From Bemisia tabaci (taxonomy: Eukaryota > Arthropoda > Insecta > Hemiptera > Aleyrodidae): DNA of 64,000 bases. Shown here piece by piece: positions 62,001 through 64,000 of the stretch. Below the pieces are notes generated by a model that did no database searches, was not told where the DNA came from, and saw nothing but the letters and a program-made list of their open reading frames with translations. The translations under genes were made by a program, and so were the position numbers. The number at the start of each line of letters is the position of its first letter. Within the stretch, counting starts at the first letter, position 1. Location of the stretch: contig NC_092795.1 in NCBI RefSeq assembly GCF_918797505.1, positions 26,771,131 to 26,835,130 of the forward strand, read 5' to 3'.

Positions 62001-64000
62001 AGTTAGAACGCCTGAAAAATGAGATAATGACAGAAATCAGCTTATGGGGGCCATCTTGGAAAATGGTGGCCAAAATACGGGGAATCACGGGAGATCCAGC
62101 TTGGGTCCCGATTGATTTTCATTCTAAGTACTTTGAATTAGTATCCGAGTTCCATGCTGGTAGCCTAATTTGAACTATTAGCGTGATTTTTGACTCTAAG
62201 CGATCCCACTAGTAAAACTTTGTTAGAATTCTAGAGTGCTGTTTTCAGTACTTGTCATGTTTTCCTCCCTCTATATGTTTTTTCATTAATTTCGACATCG
62301 AAGTTCAGTTTAAGCCCAATTTAAGAGTGCTGAGTGATGTGTCAAGATGGTGGCTGCGGATGAATAATATTTTCTCTAGTATGATGTATTTTGAGCCTTG
62401 TCAGACAGGGCTTCAATGATAACAGTAAACATTTTACAGGAAGAATAGGGGGCAGCCACTTACCCGCTTCCTCGCCTGCACGCCCAAAATGGTGGAAAGA
62501 AAATCAACTTACTCTTGCAATTTGCTTGCGTTCTTTTTCTTCCTTCAGAAGCTGCCCACCTCTGTTCTTGAATAGACGATCTGTATTCTTGCTTTTGTCA
62601 TTCAACTCGTTCATTTTGTCCCAGAGTTTGTTCCTTTCATCGATCAACTGGTATAAAGCACTAAACAAATAAAAATACTGTTGATGTAAACAATCACACT
62701 TAAAATAATTGCTGAACTTGGCAGATCCAGTATTCATGAATAAACGTAATGCCCCACTGGACCATACAAGAAATTAAAAATCTACAGTACACGGTTTCTT
62801 GTCAAAATTTAAAGTAGTTTTTATTGAATGTATGATTGAATCGGGACATGCGAAAACTACTTATGTCCATTTTTCCAGTCTTAAGTTTGTTTGAGTTTGA
62901 GAGCTCTGGGTCAAACTGATCACATTTTGTTGCCAAACAGCTTTTAATCTAAAAGAAAATTTTCCTATTCATGCTAATTATCTCAGCTTTCACTCAATTT
63001 GTATCTATGTTCTGTAGAGTCATCCCCTAAAGATAGTACTTGTATCTCATCATAATTATTGTTTCAGAAACACGAGAGACACTCTTCTCATTCTTAGCGA
63101 AAACGTATTAAATTTTGAATAGTTCAAAATTCACTCTTACAAATGAATTTCTCTCTTTAAATGTCAAACTTTACCACCTCTGTACTTAAAAATAGACAGC
63201 CACCCTTTAGTTTACAACTATCTCGCCAAGCTTAATCGTCGGAGGTCCTCCTCTCCCAACGGGGGGGGATGTTGAGTACAGGGACTGGCTCCCTGTTTTT
63301 GCTTGCCTCTCTGTTGTTCAGTTGGTAGAGCTGCTCTGTTGGCTGGTGGAATTTCGAGTTTGCCTTGCGGCATCACTGCAGAAATTCCCCTGGCCAATCA
63401 GAGGAGCAGGTTTCTCCGCTGATCAGTAGAGGCTGAGCAATGCCAGGTGAGTGAGCGGAGCAAGGATTCGAGGCTTTTTGCATCAAAGGAGCCCCGAGTA
63501 TACGTCACTCTGCCATCTATTTAGTTTTTCTTTCTTTTAACCCGTTATGTGGTTTCACGTGGTTGAGGGTGCTTTCTTGTGATTGTGCGTGTCCTCTTGT
63601 GATGTCTAACATTGTTCATCAATAAAGAATCCATTTGTTAATCATCAAGTTGAGTCCATACGCTCTCCCACCGCTAACCTTGACACGAAACATGTACCAG
63701 GATAATTCAATGCCCTTTTTTGTAAGGTGGTCCATTGACTTACCGCTCTGCTGACTCTACTGTCAGTCTAGAAACCCGATTTGAAACAATTAAAAAGCAA
63801 AAAATTATAGTCAAAGTTAAAATGACATACCAGTTCTTTTCATAATATTGTCTTAATTTGCTGACTTCTAGCTCATGCAACTCCAGTAATTCTTCGCTGA
63901 AGTCCTGGGAGAAATAAGCTTCAAACATGTTCTTTTGGTTTTCAGCATAGTGGAGTCTATACCACCAACTTTCAATTTCACGGCGAACTTCTTGGATAAA
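47040..64000 (-). CDS. PRC1: PRC1 / fascetto (MAP65 family), C-terminal 347 residues, N-terminus outside window
   Basis: Antiparallel-microtubule bundling protein of the spindle midzone, needed for cytokinesis. Exons in transcript order: 64000-63831 (partial), 62660-62513, 60085-59923, 57725-57553, 54881-54738, 47285-47040 (TAG 47042-47040). All are in phase with GT-AG junctions, total 1,044 nt. Seen: helical stretches EIESWWYRLHYAENQKN, DFSEELLELHELEVSKL and RQYYEKN, then LFKNRGGQLLKEEKERKQIA, the family's most conserved microtubule-binding block (human NRGGNLLKEEKQR). DLPKIEKELKKLL and FLELMEDQWKE follow. The tail is basic and Ser/Thr-Pro rich (DRKRKVNTP, SKTPNRVKIRR, STPIRTPMK, SSKIPTPNRF), giving several minimal CDK sites, with SSSSLASYSVFQ near the end. 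The acceptor of exon 57725 (AAAG|TG) is poor in pyrimidines, so the junction there is the least certain. Short extra exons in the long introns cannot be excluded. Confidence 0.92.
48591..48775. repeat. Dispersed repeat copy 2 (PRC1 last intron)
   Basis: It matches the block at 41,800-41,998 in the order TATGACTCATCGTTTT, AATAGGGACTGAATGGAG, GTGGCCCCCA, AAAACGTCTTTTTT, then CCTGGGACACCCTGTA at the end. A G run of about 17 lies upstream, at about 48,452-48,468. Confidence 0.75.
49290..49431. repeat. Fold-back repeat, about 50-bp arms
   Basis: The left arm begins AAGCCCGTATCTTGCGATCA and continues AGAGGCTTCAAAGAG. The right arm is its diverged inverse, ending GATCGTCTGATACGGACTT. It is probably a MITE remnant. 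Confidence 0.65.
50742..51206. repeat. Long near-perfect hairpin, 219-bp arms
   Basis: Arms 50742-50960 and 50988-51206 are equal in length and complementary with scattered mismatches. They share GTCAGATTTATTGTCCCAC at the outer end and CTGTGAAAAGTCGC at the inner end, around a 27-nt loop. Equal arm length with no net indels suggests a recent inverted duplication or a fold-back transposon. Its transcript, made as part of the PRC1 pre-mRNA or its antisense, would fold into a long double-stranded RNA. Confidence 0.88.
52500..53180. other. GC- and CpG-rich island with overlapping antisense open frames
   Basis: This roughly 680-bp stretch is markedly GC- and CpG-rich inside an AT-rich intron. 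It is open for 248 codons on the minus strand (53141-52395) and 163 codons on the plus strand (52674-53165). Neither product shows a domain I recognise; both are rich in Arg, Pro and Gly as expected from GC-driven composition. It could be a CpG-island promoter, part of an uncharacterised repeat, or foreign DNA. Confidence 0.5.
54738..54881 (-). other. PRC1 Ser/Thr-rich tail exon
   Basis: A 144-nt phase-0 exon bounded by a TTTTTAG-type acceptor and a CAG|GTGAGT donor. It encodes PSVPLTRSQRGYKFAPPTKP, then SFSFRSPSTNTSSSSLASYS and VFQ. The SLASYS-F segment resembles the SVASTYSEF segment of vertebrate PRC1 tails. No long open frame covers it on its strand, so it was found from splice motifs. 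Confidence 0.8.
55000..57552 (-). other. PRC1 intron between exons 57725-57553 and 54881-54738
   Basis: AT-rich with no recognised coding exon. A plus-strand open frame of 127 codons at 56868-57251 starts in a moderately GC-rich patch but has no recognisable domain and no splice-paired neighbours. I see nothing else of note. Confidence 0.45.
59118..59579. repeat. Fold-back repeat, about 145-bp arms
   Basis: The left arm, about 59118-59264, and the right arm, about 59434-59579, are inverted, clearly diverged copies. They share AATTGAGTCTACGTTT, AACTTGGAGAGC and AAAAATTCACTG. It lies in the PRC1 intron between exons 60085-59923 and 57725-57553. Confidence 0.75.
60329..61010 (-). pseudogene. 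Decayed mariner-like transposase fragment
   Basis: On the minus strand the frame covering 60850-60656 reads RYRSVMIVKLPVLVARVSPA then TILRILTDELHYHKVCAQGV PRML, the mariner second helix-turn-helix followed by its conserved WVP(R/K)ML-type block. Upstream, another segment reads CREFAADCTDIHDEERSGRP, the family linker with GRP. Downstream, only a displaced remnant of the C-terminal part (KKHLGGQHFDNVKERW-like) remains, with stops; the catalytic D...D...D core is largely missing. The end near 60,329 (ACGAGGGGTATCACAAAAGT) resembles a mariner terminal repeat. It lies in the PRC1 intron between 62513 and 60085 and is not functional. Confidence 0.8.
61380..61440. repeat. CA/CG dinucleotide microsatellite patch
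   Basis: ACACACACGCGCGCGCG-type dinucleotide repeat followed by CpG-rich sequence. No gene is associated with it. Confidence 0.7.
61620..62160. repeat. Diverged tandem repeat of about 175 bp with AAAATGGCGGC cores
   Basis: Three successive units start with ATATTCCTGCCAA(A/G)TTTC-like sequence (near 61,628, 61,802 and 61,972). Each contains a core of TTTCAAAATGGCGGC or its diverged form (61,717, 61,890, 62,050). Open frames through it have no recognisable domain. The cores resemble the AAAATGGCGGCC motifs inside the piggyBac-like element at 19,905-20,110. Confidence 0.7.
62513..62660 (-). other. PRC1 spectrin-like microtubule-binding exon
   Basis: Encodes ALYQLIDERNKLWDKMNELN, then RLFKNRGGQLLKEEKERKQI. 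The arginine in NRGG and the lysine in LLKEEK match the positions in human PRC1 known to contact microtubules. It joins the 63831 donor (split TG|T codon) with no gap relative to the human spacing between YYE and the downstream Trp. Confidence 0.9.
63301..63480 (+). repeat. tRNA-derived SINE-like sequence
   Basis: TTGTTCAGTTGGTAGAGC (about 63314-63331) fits a polymerase III A box. TTTCGAGTTTG, about 30 nt further on, resembles a degenerate B box. The tRNA cloverleaf is not complete, so this is more likely the head of a tRNA-derived SINE than a functional tRNA gene. Confidence 0.4.

Noticed and set aside
63269..63708. Solo LTR (TGTTGAGTAC ... CTTGACA with an AATAAA inside)
   Set aside because: No target duplication flanks the supposed TG...CA ends, and the tRNA-like motif at 63,314 fits a SINE better; the evidence is insufficient.
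63731..63770. A micro-exon of PRC1 between TTTCTAG and GTAAGTC on the minus strand
   Set aside because: Joining 63831 directly to 62660 completes a codon and gives the same spacing as human PRC1 with no gap, so an extra exon would break the alignment.
1..64000. Prokaryotic systems such as CRISPR arrays, toxin-antitoxin or phage modules
   Set aside because: All three supported genes have many introns and animal orthologues, and the repeats are eukaryotic transposon types; nothing bacterial was seen.

Overview
This window is eukaryotic nuclear DNA, most likely from an insect. It is AT-rich. Every gene is split by GT-AG introns, the intergenic spaces are long, and introns and spacers are full of small non-autonomous transposons, fold-back repeats and homopolymer tracts. 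A hemipteran such as a whitefly would fit, but that is a guess; no marker fixes the species. Nothing looks prokaryotic, and there are no operons, CRISPR arrays or phage genes. All three genes were rebuilt by joining exons at consensus splice sites with matching reading phase.

Layout: 1-5,628 is intergenic or 3' flank with no supported gene. A major-facilitator transporter of the SLC17 type lies on the minus strand (coding 5,629-13,519, 8 coding exons, 407 aa, complete), with 5' UTR exons reaching to about 15.1 kb. At about 15.1-15.43 kb is a probable shared, divergent promoter. DCAF1 (VprBP, 'mahjong' in flies), the substrate receptor of a CUL4-DDB1 ubiquitin ligase, occupies the plus strand (coding 17,135-42,221, 28 coding exons, about 1,467 aa, complete). 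After a convergent intergenic spacer (about 43.1-47.0 kb), the minus strand carries the 3' part of PRC1 ('fascetto' in flies), the spindle-midzone microtubule bundler (coding 47,040 to beyond 64,000, six exons, 347 C-terminal residues; the N-terminal half lies past the right edge).

The three genes are housekeeping genes in different processes (membrane transport, ubiquitin ligation, cytokinesis). I see no sign that they act together, beyond the probable shared promoter of the first two.

The mobile fraction is the other main content: three TTAA-flanked piggyBac-like non-autonomous elements in DCAF1 introns, a hAT-like element with a perfect 8-bp target duplication, a decayed mariner transposase in a PRC1 intron, six fold-back repeats including a near-perfect 219-bp-arm hairpin, and several dispersed repeats. 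The most notable protein-level points are replacement of the arginine in the first DCAF1 WDxR motif, a 21-residue tandem duplication in the DCAF1 linker, and splice-site choices that would alter the acidic tail. I did not find a convincing new biological system.
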